From: Anaerolineae bacterium
GTDB taxonomy: Bacteria; Chloroflexota; Anaerolineae; Aggregatilineales; JAFGMM01
Length of the DNA: 64,000 nt
Direction of reading: 5' to 3'
NCBI GenBank assembly: GCA_027494055.1
Contig: JAOSJO010000012.1
Location: forward strand, 310,001-374,000
Shown here piece by piece: positions 19,617 to 29,039 of this stretch (position 1 is its first letter; the number at the start of each line of letters is the position of its first letter). The notes under the pieces are model-generated. The model worked only from the letters and a program-made list of their open reading frames with translations. It made no database searches and was not told the origin of the DNA. A program made the position numbers and the translations under genes.

Positions 19617-20363
19617 TCAGACCTGTTCGGGCTGATCCTGCGCGGGCGCGCCCTCGCTGGTTTCCAGGGCTTTCTCCAGCCGCGCGATGATCCTTGAGCC
19701 GTACCGGCCCAGGATCGCCACGCCGATGAGCAGGCCGCCGATGGTGAGCACAGAGACCAGCGTGACCAGCGCGTTGAAGTTGTCCGCCACCGCCGGCGCG
19801 ACCAGGCCGTTTTGCAGCGCCCACCCCATCGTGGAATAGATCAGAATGCCGGGCAGGCGCGCCACGCCCATCACCAGGCAGGCTTTCCATGCCGGGAGGC
19901 GCGTCGCGCCGGCCAGAAAGTAGCCGACATCACCCACCAACGTGCTGATGATGACCAGGGTCCAGGGCCAGCGCTCCACCAGCTTCAGGAAGCGCCATGA
20001 CCCTTTGAGCAGCGCCGGGAACCGCTCGTCCAGCGTCTGGAGGCCCAGCTTGCGCACCACGGCGATGACGATCGCGCCGGCGGAGGCCGCAGCCGCCTCG
20101 GAAAGAAACAGCGTCGCGAGCACGCCCCACAGCGCGCCGGACACCAGGTCCATCGAGACGCCGGGCAGGAACGGGATGAAAATCTGCAACCAGTAGAGCA
20201 GGATGTACACCACCGGTCCCAGCACGCCCGCCGCGCGCAGTTGTTCCGCCGTGGCCGCCGGGTCGTTGAGGAAGTCGCGCAGCACGAAGTAGAACACGCC
20301 GGAGAGGCCGACGTAGCCAATCGCGGCCAGAAGTTGAAGCCAGTCTCCCCTGGTCTTGGGCAT
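19617..20363 (-). CDS. TVP38/TMEM64 (VTT domain) membrane protein
   Basis: 248 residues with an N-terminal helix (AAIGYVGLSGVFYFVL), then a VTT domain: LLYWLQIFIPFLPGVSMDLVSG, the glycine-rich re-entrant segment (about 75-100), STLVGDVGYFLAGATRLP and PGILIYSTMGWAL, followed by a last TM helix (about 205-228) and an acidic cytoplasmic tail. This is the same broad superfamily as the DedA protein at 148 but a separate branch. ATG 20363 was chosen at the start of the family homology. It converges on the radical SAM gene with a 6-nt gap. Confidence 0.85.
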   Translation of the reverse strand: MPKTRGDWLQLLAAIGYVGLSGVFYFVLRDFLNDPAATAEQLRAAGVLGPVVYILLYWLQIFIPFLPGVSMDLVSGALWGVLATLFLSEAAAASAGAIVIAVVRKLGLQTLDERFPALLKGSWRFLKLVERWPWTLVIISTLVGDVGYFLAGATRLPAWKACLVMGVARLPGILIYSTMGWALQNGLVAPAVADNFNALVTLVSVLTIGGLLIGVAILGRYGSRIIARLEKALETSEGAPAQDQPEQV

Positions 20364-20523
20364 GTCCCCGTCCTTCGTGCGAAGTAAACTGCAATGCGCA
20401 GAGAAGCGCCGCCTCGCGACGCGCCATTCTACCATACCGCGTGCCGATAGGCGACGCGCGTCACGACGCGGCCCATCGCGACGTGGCGCGCCCGCGCGTG
20501 TCGCGGCGGCAGACCCGGTTTGT

Positions 20524-21751
20524 TCAGGTCAGCATATCGAGGGCAAAGGCGGCGTAGACCTCAGCAGCGCGCCACAGGTCCTTGACCCGCACCTGTTCGC
20601 GCGTGGTGTGGGCGCGGTTCGGGTCGCCGGGACCAAAGCCCACCGTGGGGATGTTGGCGACGCCCGCCGTGTACACGCCGTCGGTCGAGAAATCCCAGTG
20701 CGTGATGCGCGGCTGGTGGCCGAGCACGTGCGCCGCGCTGTGCCGGAACCGGACGACGAGCGGGTGATCCGCGTCCAGCGCCCAGGCGGGGGAAGGCCTC
20801 TTCCACCTCGCACGCATAGCCGGTGTATGACTGGCCGCAGTAGCGGGTGATCTCCGCCGTCGCCTGGATGTTCTCGCGCGCGATGAGCGCCTCGACCTGC
20901 ATCAGCGCGCCGCTCGGCGTCTCACCGAGTGTGAGCCGGCGGTCGAGATAGAACGTGCACTGATCCGGCACCGCATTGAGGCTGGCGCTGCGGCTGCTGA
21001 TCTGCGTGAGCGCGACCGTGCCGGGGCCGAGCACGGGGTCGTTGCCCAGGGTGCCGGCCATCATCTCGACGCCGAAGATGAGCCGCGCGGCGGAATAGAC
21101 CGCGTTATCGCCCTGTTCGGGCTGCGAGCCGTGGCTGGAGCGCCCGAAAGTCGTCACCTTGAGCATCACGCGCCCCCGGTGCCCCCGGCTCACCTGCAGG
21201 TCCGTCGGCTCGCCGAGCACCACCCACGCCGGGCGGACGCCCTCCTCTTCGACGAGCACGCGCATCGCCATGCCCTCGCACGGCTCCTCCTGCACCACGA
21301 AAGCGAATACCGCGTTGCCTCTCAGCGCGTCGGCATACGGCTGGAGCAGCCCGGCGGCGTAGACCATCGCCGCGACCGCGCCTTTCATGTCCGTCGCGCC
21401 CAGCCCGTAGAGCACGCCGTTCTTGACAACGCCGCCGAGCGGGTCGTGTTCCCAGGCTCCAGAATCGGTGACCGCGACGGTGTCCATGTGGGCGTTGAAC
21501 AGCAGCGTCGGCCCGGCCTCGTTGCCGATGCGCACCACCACATTGCCGACGCGGTCCACCCACGCGCCGCCAACGCCGAGGCGCGCCAGTTCTTCCTGGA
21601 CCGCCAGCGCCACCTCGCCCTCCTGGGTCGAGAGGCTGGGCGTGCGCACCAAACGCTGCGCGAAACTGACCAGGCTATCCCGCCCGTTGCGGCTGACCTG
21701 GGGGCGTTGGTGGTTCGAGGCTCTCATGAAAGCGCGCATGAGTCGCTCCAT
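20524..21751 (-). CDS. M20 family metallopeptidase (ArgE/DapE/YgeY-like), frameshifted
   Basis: About 408 residues after correction. It is a di-zinc amidohydrolase or peptidase: the first ligand is in LFNAHMDTVAV, the bridging Asp in GLGATDMKG, the catalytic Glu pair in QEEPCEG and further ligands in GEPTD and the C-terminal HTTREQ region. The dimerisation domain (RGRVMLKVTTFGRSSHGS) is typical. A C5 run near 20787-20791 appears one base too long and shifts the last 100 residues into another frame ending at 20524. The ATG overlaps the stop of the sugar transferase as TGATG, so the gene belongs to the polysaccharide operon; its substrate is unknown. Confidence 0.85.
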
Positions 21752-23180
21752 CAGTACGCTCCATTTCCAAGCAACACGCGCGGGACGGTGCGCGCCAGGA
21801 TGCGGAGGTCCATTCCCAGGGACCACCGCTCGATGTAGTAGATGTCGAGGAGGCACATCTCCTCGAACGTCACGTCAGAGCGCCCGCTCACCTGCCACAG
21901 CCCCGTGAGGCCCGGCGGCGCGTCGAGGCGCTGCCGCTGCCACGGCTCGTACTGCGCGACCTCGTCGGGCAGCCCCGGTCGCGGCCCCACCAGGCTCATC
22001 TCGCCGCGCGCGATGTTGATCACCTGCGGCAACTCGTCCAGGCTGAAGCGCCGCAGCCACCGCCCCACGCGCGTCACGCGCGGATCGTTCTTGATCTTGA
22101 AAAGCGGGCCGGTTGCCTCGTTGTGCGCCAGCAGCACGTCTCTCTGGCGGTCCGCATCGGACACCATCGAGCGGAACTTGATGATCTCGAAAGGCCGCCC
22201 GTCCTGCCCCACGCGCTTCTGCCTGTAGAAAGTCGGCCCAGGGGTGTCCAGGCGGATTGCGAGCGCGATCAGGCCCATCAGGGGGATCAGGAACGGCGCG
22301 GCGATCAGCACCAACACCAGGTCGAGCGCGCGTTTGGCGATGCGGCTGCTGCGCGGCAGGGTGCGCTCGACGCCGATGCCGAGCAGCGGCACCCCGTCGA
22401 GCATCTCGAGCTGCATCTGGCTGAGGCTGAGCTGGAACAGGTCGGGCACGACGCGCGCGGGCACGTTGCGCACCGCGCAGGCGCGCACCACGTTCAGGAT
22501 CGTCGGATAGTCGCGCCAGGGCAGCGCGATGATGACAAGATCGACCGGCTGCTGATCCAGAAGCGCGGGCACGTCGCGGATGCGGCCCAGGGCGCGCACG
22601 CGCCCCATATCGGTCTGGCACTTTTCGGGGTCGTCGTCCACGAAGCCCACAGCCTTATAGCCGAGTTCCGGGCGCGCGACGATGGTCTGGATCACCGAGC
22701 GGCCAATTCCCCCGCGCCCACGATCAGCACGTCCTCCACGCCGATGCCACGCGCGCGCAGGGCAGCCCGCACCTGCCGTTCCACCAGCCGGGCGCCGCCC
22801 AGGAAGATGATGACGAGCACGCCGACCTGCAACAGCAGCAGGCGTGAGAACACCAGCGGCTGGAAGAAGAAGCTCAGGGCCATGGTCGCCATCGTAGCGT
22901 TCACGGCCCCGTTGATGATGGTGTACATCTCGTCGTGCCACGAGCGCCCGCGCTGCCGCTCGTAGAGCCGCGCGCTGCGATAGGAGATGTGCACCCAGAT
23001 CGTGAAGAAGATGACGTAGGGGATGTAAGGCACGAACGGCGCGCGGTTGCCCTCGGCGACCACGCGCAGAAGCTGCACCTGGTAGCGCAGGTAGTAGCCA
23101 AAGGCGAAGGCGACCCACACCAGGACGATGTCCACGAGGGGCACAAGCCAATGGCTGTAGCGCACCAGCAGCGCGCCCAT
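21751..23180 (-). CDS. Undecaprenyl-phosphate sugar-phosphate transferase (WcaJ/WbaP type), frameshifted
   Basis: About 476 residues. Five N-terminal transmembrane segments (residues 1-150) are followed by a Rossmann-like CoA-binding domain (VEDVLIVGAGEIGR-type start, GFVDDD) and the C-terminal bacterial sugar transferase domain. That domain shows KRALDLVLVLIAAPFLIPLM, FYRQKRVGQDGRPFEIIKFRSM, DELPQVINIARGEMSLVGPRP and PGLTGLWQVSGRS. It loads the first sugar phosphate onto the polyprenyl carrier for exopolysaccharide or O-antigen-like assembly. One G is missing from the run near 22706-22711, separating the TM part from the rest. It begins 1 nt after the upstream glycosyltransferase. Confidence 0.9.
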
Positions 23181-23181
23181 G

Positions 23182-24332
23182 CTATGCCGCCTCCAACGCG
23201 CGGCGGTAGGTTTTCGCCGTCTGCGCCGCCGTCCGCGCCCAGGAGAATTGCCGCGCACGCGCGCGGCCCCACGCCCCCGCCTCGGCCCGCCAGGCCGGCG
23301 CGTCAATGGCCTGCGCGAGCGCCCCCGCCCAGGCTTCGACGTCGGTGGGCGGGACCAGCAACCCCGCGTCGCCCACGGCCTCCGGCAGCGAGGATGTGTC
23401 TGCCGCGACGACCGGCGCGCCGCTCGCCATCGCTTCGAGAAGGGGCAGCCCGAACCCCTCGTAGATCGACGGGTAGACGAACGCCTCCGCAGCGCGGTAC
23501 CACAGCGGCAGCTCGTCGTCGGGCACGTAGCCGGGCGTGAGCACGTCGCCGTCCAGGCCGAGGGACGCAATCGCGTCGAAGATTTCGCCGTACAGCCAAC
23601 CCCTGCCGCCCGCGAGCACCAGCTTGACCGCGCGGTCAGGCAGCGCGGCGTAGGCGCGCAACAGCGTAAGCAGGTTCTTGCGCGGCTCCAGCGTGCCCAG
23701 GAAGAGCAGAAAGCGCGGCGGCAGCCCCCGCGCCGCGCGGAAGGCGGCCATGCGCGCATCGGGGATGGGTTCGAAGAAGCGCGCGTCCACGCCGGGCACG
23801 GCGACATCGATCCGGGAGGCGGGAACGCCCAGCGCGCCGGCCACGTCACGCGCGGTGCTCTCCGAAATCGCGATGACGCGCCGCGCGCGCCGGCACGAGA
23901 GCGGCGTCATCAACCGCAGGTACAGGCGGTTGAGCGGGCGGAAATACTCCGGGTAGTGCATGAAACTCAAGTCATACACCGTCACGACCGAGGGGCAGGG
24001 CGAAAGCAACGGCGTCACAAAAGCCATGCCGTGATGCAGGTCCACGCGCGCCCGCGCGATCTCCCCGGTTGCAAGAACTGCTCCCACACCACCCGCATCG
24101 CCGGTCGCCCGGTCCGGAGGCGCGACGTGCGCACTGCCAGCCGCGCGTCCGGCGTAGGTCGGCCCTCTCCGACGAAAACCGTGTAAGACAGGTTTGGGTC
24201 GGCGTCAGGCAGGTGTCGGAGCACTTGGAAGATATAACCATGGATTCCGGCGCTGCGGTATCCGGTCTGACCTGACAGCAGGTGCGCATTGATACCCACT
24301 CGCCAACAGCGCCGGCCTGGGCCGTTGTCCAT
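23182..24332 (-). CDS. Family 4 glycosyltransferase (frameshifted)
   Basis: About 383 residues, a GT-B mannosyl/rhamnosyl-type transferase. The N-terminal frame reads VGINAHLLSGQTGYRSAGIHGYI and stops matching near GGGG at 24063-24067. The rest continues in the next frame with HHGMAFVTPLLSPCPSVVTVYDLSF, FLGTLEPRKNLLTLL and the nucleotide-binding YPSIYEGFGLPLLEAMASG (about 285-303). The start is uncertain: ATG 24332 lies only about 7 nt after a TATAAT, which would make the mRNA nearly leaderless, and GTG 24299 is an alternative. It is the first gene of the polysaccharide operon. Confidence 0.85.
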
Positions 24333-24339
24333 GCCCGGC

Positions 24340-24345
24340 ATTATA
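24340..24345 (-). promoter_or_regulatory. -10 element (TATAAT) before the polysaccharide operon
   Basis: Perfect TATAAT on the minus strand (24345-24340), only 8 nt before the ATG at 24332. I see no convincing -35 hexamer at 16-18 nt. It implies either a leaderless transcript or a start at GTG 24299. Confidence 0.4.
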
Positions 24346-24495
24346 CCACGTAAGCCCCAAATCACGACCCCTGCGCAGAGGGTGCCATTCCGCGCCCGTT
24401 CAGGGGGGATTGCATACTATGTCTCTCTTTGCACACGCGGGCCGATTTCTCGACTAAAATAGCCTTGTCGCCAAAGATAATGAAGGAGACCGGAG

Positions 24496-25708
24496 ATGCC
24501 AAAATTAGAGAACTACCGCCACTTCGACGGGCGGCACTGGGAGACGGGCACGGTACGCAACTTCTACGCCTATCGCGGCGTGACCGCGCCGCACACCGGC
24601 GCGCCATACACCGAGGCCATGCTGCTGGGGATCAGCGGCGGCGTGGTGATGGGGTACTTCTCGTTCGCCTACGAAGGGTATGACCCGCAGGCGCGCATGC
24701 TCACGCGCAACACGTTCGACCCGCTCGACACGCTTCTTGAGCGGTTGGGCGTCGTGCAGAACATCCTGCACACGAGCAGCCCCGACACCGGCGTCAGGAA
24801 CCTGTGCGACACGCTGGAAAGCGGCCTGCCGGCCATCGTCTGGGCCGATTTCTTCAGCCTGCCTTACAACGCGCTGCCCGACAGCACGGGCATGTGGGCC
24901 ATGTTCCCGATCATCGTCTACGGCTACGACGAGGCCACCGGCACGGCATGGATCGCCGACCGGGCGCGCGTCCCGATCACGGTTACGACCGGCGCGTTGG
25001 ACGCGGCGCGGGCGCGCGTCAAGAAGGTGAAGTTCCGCGTCCTCACGCTCGAACCACCCAACCCGGACAAGCTCGCCGCCGCCGTGCAGAAGGGCATTTG
25101 GGACTGCATCAAGCTCTTTACCGAAGCGCCGCCGAAGGGGTCCAAGAACAACTTTGGGCTTGCCGCCTTCCGCTGGTGGGCGGACCTGCTCACCCAACCC
25201 AAACAGCGCCTCAGTTGGGGAGAAGGTTTTCCCCGCCGGCGCGAAGATGTACGCCGGCCTGACCTGGGCGTTCACGGACATCCAACTGTTCGGCAAGGGG
25301 GAGGACGGCAACGCCGAGCGCGGCCTGTACGCCGACTTCCTGGACGAGGCCGCCGTCGTGCTCGACCGGCCCGCGCTCCGCGAGGCGGCGCGCCAGTTCC
25401 GCGCGAGCGCGCAGGCGTGGGGCGCGCTGGCGACCGCGCTCCTGCCGGATGACGCGCCGCCGCTGGCAGAGACGCGCGCGCTGCTGCTGCGCCGGCACCG
25501 GCTCTTCCTGGATGCGGGCGGCGCGGCGCTGCCGGAGATGCAGGCGATAGACGCCCGGCTGGATGCGCTCCGGGCCGAGGTCGCCGCCGACTTCCCGCTC
25601 AGCGCCGCCGAAGTGACCGCGATGCGCGAGAACCTGCGCGCCCACATCATGCGGATACACGACATCGAAAAGGAGGCGGTCGCGGCGTTGCAGGCGGCGA
25701 TGGCCTGA
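24496..25708 (+). CDS. BtrH-like N-terminal domain/DUF4872 protein (frameshifted)
   Basis: About 404 residues. The N-terminal half (HFDGRHWETGTVRNFYAYRG, LLGISGGVVMGYFSF, DLPAIVWADFF-like strand, MFPIIVYGYDE) resembles the BtrH (butirosin biosynthesis acyltransferase) N-terminal papain-like domain. The C-terminal half (GLTWAFTDIQLFGKGEDGNAERGLYADFLDEAA) matches the DUF4872 type of domain that commonly follows it. A G run near 25216-25220 seems one base short, so the last 165 residues lie in another frame. AAGGAG is well placed before ATG 24496. No antibiotic gene cluster is present; the function is unknown, and acyl or aminoacyl transfer is possible. Confidence 0.65.
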
Positions 25709-25769
25709 CGCGCGCCGGCGGCGCGGCAATTGCTGGCGAACTTGCGCCGCCTGTGTTACGGTTTGCCCC

Positions 25770-26864
25770 ATGCACCTGGACGTCGCGCACATCACCGACC
25801 CTGCCGCCTGGAACGCAACCGTCGCCGCGCTGCCCTATGCGCACATCCTCCAGACCTGGGAATGGGGCGACTTCAAGCGGCGCACCACCGGCTGGACGCC
25901 GACGCGGCTCGCCTTCCGCTGCGAGGGCGCGGTCGTCGCTGCCGCCTCGGTGCTGACGCGCAGCCACGGCCCGGCGCGCATCATGTACGCGCCCAAAGGC
26001 CCCGCGCTCGACTACGCCAACCCGGAACTGCGCCGCGCCGTTGTCGCCGCCCTGGAGGCGTTCGCCCGCCAGCGACGCGCGATCTTCATCAAGATCGACC
26101 CGGACGTGATCGTCGCCACCGGCGAACCCGGCAGCGCGGACGACGCGCCGGACCCGCTCGGCGGCGCGTTCACAGCGGAGATTGCCGCGCGCGGCTGGCG
26201 CTTCTCTGACGAGCAGATCCAGTTCCGCAACACGGTCTGCATCGACCTGACGCAGGACGAGGATGCGATCCTCGGCGGGATGAAGCAGAAGACGCGCTAC
26301 AACGTCCGCCTGAGCGCGCGTAAGGGCGTCGCCGTCCGGGACGCCGCCGCCGCCGACCTGGAGACGCTCCATCGACTATACGAAGCGACCGGCGCGCGCG
26401 ACGGCTTCATCACCCGCCCGCTCGCCTACTACCGCGACGAGTGGGGGACGCTGCTGCGCGCCGGGCTGGCGCACGCCCTCATCGCGGAGTACGATGGCGC
26501 GCCGCTGGCGCACGTGATCCTGTTTCACTTCGGGCCGAAGGCGTGGTACTTCTACGGCGCGTCGTCAGACGCGCACCGCAACCTCATGGCCCCGCACCTG
26601 CTCCAGTGGGAGGCGATGCGCTGGGCGAAGGCGCAGGGCTACCGGACCTACGACCTGTGGGGCGCGCCGGACGTCTTCGACGCGCGCGACCGGATGTGGG
26701 GCGTGTACCGCTTCAAGGCCGGGCTGGGCGGGCAGGTGGTGCGCCACATGGGCGCGTGGGACTGTCCCACGAACCGCGCGCTCTACTTTGCCTACACGCG
26801 CGTGATGCCGCGCGTGCTTGAAGCGATGAAGCGCCGGGCGGGAAGTCCCTCTGAAACTCCATAG
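25770..26864 (+). CDS. FemAB/FemX-like aminoacyltransferase
   Basis: 364 residues with two GNAT-like folds typical of FemABX peptidoglycan bridge enzymes. Visible segments are HILQTWEWGDFKRRTTGW at the start, FIKIDPDV in the middle of domain 1, the basic MKQKTRYNVRLSARKGV helix (about 170-186) and WGVYRFKAGLGGQVVRHMGAWD near the end, a conserved C-terminal signature. These enzymes use aminoacyl-tRNA to add amino acids to lipid II or related acceptors. The length is slightly below the staphylococcal forms because the coiled-coil arm is missing. It starts 61 nt after the BtrH-like gene on the same strand. Confidence 0.85.
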   Translation: MHLDVAHITDPAAWNATVAALPYAHILQTWEWGDFKRRTTGWTPTRLAFRCEGAVVAAASVLTRSHGPARIMYAPKGPALDYANPELRRAVVAALEAFARQRRAIFIKIDPDVIVATGEPGSADDAPDPLGGAFTAEIAARGWRFSDEQIQFRNTVCIDLTQDEDAILGGMKQKTRYNVRLSARKGVAVRDAAAADLETLHRLYEATGARDGFITRPLAYYRDEWGTLLRAGLAHALIAEYDGAPLAHVILFHFGPKAWYFYGASSDAHRNLMAPHLLQWEAMRWAKAQGYRTYDLWGAPDVFDARDRMWGVYRFKAGLGGQVVRHMGAWDCPTNRALYFAYTRVMPRVLEAMKRRAGSPSETP

Positions 26865-26877
26865 GAGTCATCCAACT

Positions 26878-27538
26878 TCACCTGAATTGATGGGCAAACT
26901 GTGCCAAGAAGATCAGAATGTTGATGAAGGCTGCTGTATCGCCGACGTAGCTGAAATACCGCATCAGCGCCATGCCAACTTTGCCCATCTTGTCTATTCG
27001 AGTTTCCTCGGATGCGGTACGCAGTTCTTCGATTGCTTCTCTCAAATCGGCATGTTCGTCTAAGGATCTCGCGCCCAAGTGTACTAACCAGACTATCGGC
27101 CAGTTGCTCGACTGTTTGGTAAGTGTGTCCCCCGACAGTTGCAGCGGCCTGGAAAGTCGAGCCTGGCTCCATGACTAGATTGCCGTGGACAATCGCTCCT
27201 ACCGCGTTCAAAGTCAAAAAGAAGTCTGACACTATGAAGCCATTCTCGACAGCATTCCGCAACTCCTGAAGTAGAAGTACTTCAATAGTTTTGTCTTTGT
27301 CGTCTGGAGAATAGGGTCGGTTTACCTGTATGAGACCATAATTTGATAACTCAAGCAAAGCGTCTAGACTCACTTTTATCCCTGAATCACTATACTCATC
27401 CCTCTTAAACTCCACTTCGCCCCAAAAAGCTGCGGAAACGGTATGCTGTCTGATCTCTCCCCTATTCCAAACATCGACGAGTCGTCTTACTATTTCTTTT
27501 GCTTCCTTAGTAAGGGGATATTCAACTTGCGACTTCAC
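26878..27538 (-). CDS. Unknown protein in an AT-richer island (frameshifted)
   Basis: About 220 residues; family not recognised. The GTG at 27538 has GAGGAGGG at a good distance. The N-terminal 100 residues look like a helical, possibly winged-helix domain (YPLTKEAKEIVRRLVDVW, LLELSNYGLIQVNRPY). The middle has FIVSDFFLTLNAVGAIVHGNL. After a 1-nt shift near 27060-27075 the C-terminal part reads LREAIEELRTASEETRIDKM then a hydrophobic helix (TAAFINILIFLAQF). Base composition is much lower in GC than both neighbours, as for the next gene, which suggests joint acquisition. Confidence 0.5.
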
Positions 27539-27596
27539 AGTGGTCCCTCCTCAGTTAATAATTATATTTCAATAATCTCATTGAAAATCATCTCGA

Positions 27597-28136
27597 TCAT
27601 ACTTGGTGGACCAGTTCTCGCCAGTTGATGAGCGGTCCTATGTTGCATAATGCTTCGAGGTCCAGGTAGCGTCCTTTAAATGGTTTCTCTTCCTCAAGCT
27701 GCTTTAGTTCAGAAAGGACACCTTCATAGATTTTCGCCGAAGTGTCTTCAGGCTCAACATCTAACTCAAAAGCTTTGCCATAATGGCAAAACCGCTTGTT
27801 TCGCATTTTGCGTCGAATACGTTCTGCATCCACAAACCATATCTCTCCTCTTATCTGTGATCCTAAAACATACAACTGCAGCCATCCAACAACTTGGTTA
27901 TACTGCCATGGACCTCCATACTGATCCTCAAATCGCAGTTCAGACCCCGCATATGTATCTGGTGCTTGTTCGCGTGGAATTCCAGAACGCAGAAAAAGCT
28001 CGCCGAGATGCTTCTGCTTATCCTTCTCAAACTGAGTGAAGAAAAAGTGTGGCGTACAACGATAAATCGGTATCTCAAAAAGTGCCTTTCCCAAGCGCGA
28101 GATCGAGATATGGATGTCTTCATGGTAAACTCTCAA
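27597..28136 (-). CDS. Unknown 179-residue protein in an AT-richer island
   Basis: No family recognised. The protein is soluble and rich in aromatic residues: HEDIHISISRLGKALFEIPI, TPHFFFTQFEKDKQ, FEDQYGGPWQYNQVVGWLQLYV, EIWFVDAERIRRKMRNKRF and a C-terminal LEALCNIGPLINWRELV helix. The annotated TTG at 28136 is a guess; the frame is open a little further upstream without an ATG. It lies 58 nt upstream of the other island gene on the same strand and probably forms a two-gene unit with it. Codon use and base composition differ from the genome background. Confidence 0.5.
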   Translation of the reverse strand: MRVYHEDIHISISRLGKALFEIPIYRCTPHFFFTQFEKDKQKHLGELFLRSGIPREQAPDTYAGSELRFEDQYGGPWQYNQVVGWLQLYVLGSQIRGEIWFVDAERIRRKMRNKRFCHYGKAFELDVEPEDTSAKIYEGVLSELKQLEEEKPFKGRYLDLEALCNIGPLINWRELVHQV

Positions 28137-28310
28137 AAAGAGTACGATTGCCTTGCCCCTGGCTAAGCTGCTTGTTCCAAGGAGGCATGTTATACCGCCA
28201 AAACGAATCTAAGCGATTTATATGCATTCAATTGCCTGAATCATAGCAGAGAACCTTTGTTCGATCAACAAGAAAAGAAGAAACTCTTGCTCATTGACTC
28301 CTCTCTCCGC

Positions 28311-28370
28311 AAAACGCGAAGCCACGAAAGGGTTGGGCGCACTTTTCGCGCCTTTCGTGGCTTCGTGTTT
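28311..28370. repeat. Palindromic repeat, single copy
   Basis: A perfect 14-bp inverted repeat: CGAAGCCACGAAAG (28317-28330) pairs with CTTTCGTGGCTTCG (28352-28365), with a loop rich in GCGC. The same family occurs as a five-copy tandem array at 40022-40600 and once at 44253-44332. It lies downstream of rnk and next to the AT-rich island, where it may act as a terminator. Confidence 0.8.
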
Positions 28371-28406
28371 CAAACCCGCGCGGCTTCCCCAGCGCAGAGC
28401 GTCACG

Positions 28407-28820
28407 CTAAAGGTGATAGTCCCCCGAAGCCTCCGGCTGGTAAAGCACCTCTTTTACCTGCAACCGCCGCACCCCGTCCGGGACCTCCCACGCAAACGTA
28501 TCGCCGACGCGATAGCCCAGCATCGCCGTGCCGATAGGGGCCAGCACAGAGATTTTGGACTGGGTCGGGTCTGCGTCGCTGGGGAACACCAGCACGTATT
28601 CCATCTCTTCCTGTGTGTCGAGATCGACCAGCCGCACTCTGGAGTTCATCGTCACGACATCCGGCGGCACATCGGCGGGGGCAACCACGGTGCCGCGCGA
28701 CAGCTCCGCTTCCAGGCTCTCCAGGTATTCATTCCCGCGCCGTTGGAGCTTGGCATCCTCGATCACTGCGCGCAGGCGCTTCAGATCAAACTCGGTGATG
28801 TAAATGGTTCGTTTTTCCAC
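28407..28820 (-). CDS. rnk: Rnk-like GreA/GreB C-terminal domain regulator
   Basis: About 137 residues. A short N-terminal helix-turn (IYITEFDLKRLRAVIEDA) is followed by a GreA-type FKBP-like domain: PPDVVTMNSRVRLVD, SKISVLAPIGTAMLGYRVGD and the ending YQPEASGDYHL, which is very close to E. coli Rnk. Rnk binds RNA polymerase near the secondary channel and competes with Gre factors. The long Gre coiled coil is absent. The GTG at 28820 has GGAGG about 10 nt upstream; a longer TTG start is unlikely. It has its own strong promoter 100 nt upstream. Confidence 0.82.
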   Translation of the reverse strand: MEKRTIYITEFDLKRLRAVIEDAKLQRRGNEYLESLEAELSRGTVVAPADVPPDVVTMNSRVRLVDLDTQEEMEYVLVFPSDADPTQSKISVLAPIGTAMLGYRVGDTFAWEVPDGVRRLQVKEVLYQPEASGDYHL

Positions 28821-28921
28821 GAAGGTCAGCCCTCCAGATGCCAATCTGGTTTCATCGCGGCGGCGCGTCGCCTGCCCTATGGGTTATCCGGACCAGATTG
28901 TATAATACAGTGATTTATACT

Positions 28922-28949
28922 ATTATACAGTCAGCAGTAAATAGTGCAA
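28922..28949 (-). promoter_or_regulatory. Promoter of rnk
   Basis: TTGCAC (28949-28944), 16-nt spacer, consensus TATAAT (28927-28922) on the minus strand, about 100 nt before the GTG at 28820. The surrounding 28895-28950 is AT-rich with further TATAAT-like boxes. Confidence 0.6.
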
Positions 28950-29039
28950 CCAACTGACCCCATGTCAGCGCCTTTTTGTCAAACCCTTGTGATCCTTTGC
29001 AGACATTCCCCGTGCCGCACCGGCTAGAAGGAGAACGCC

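Noticed and set aside
24496-25708. Part of an aminoglycoside biosynthesis cluster because of BtrH similarity
   Set aside because: No other antibiotic genes are nearby and BtrH-like domains are widespread.
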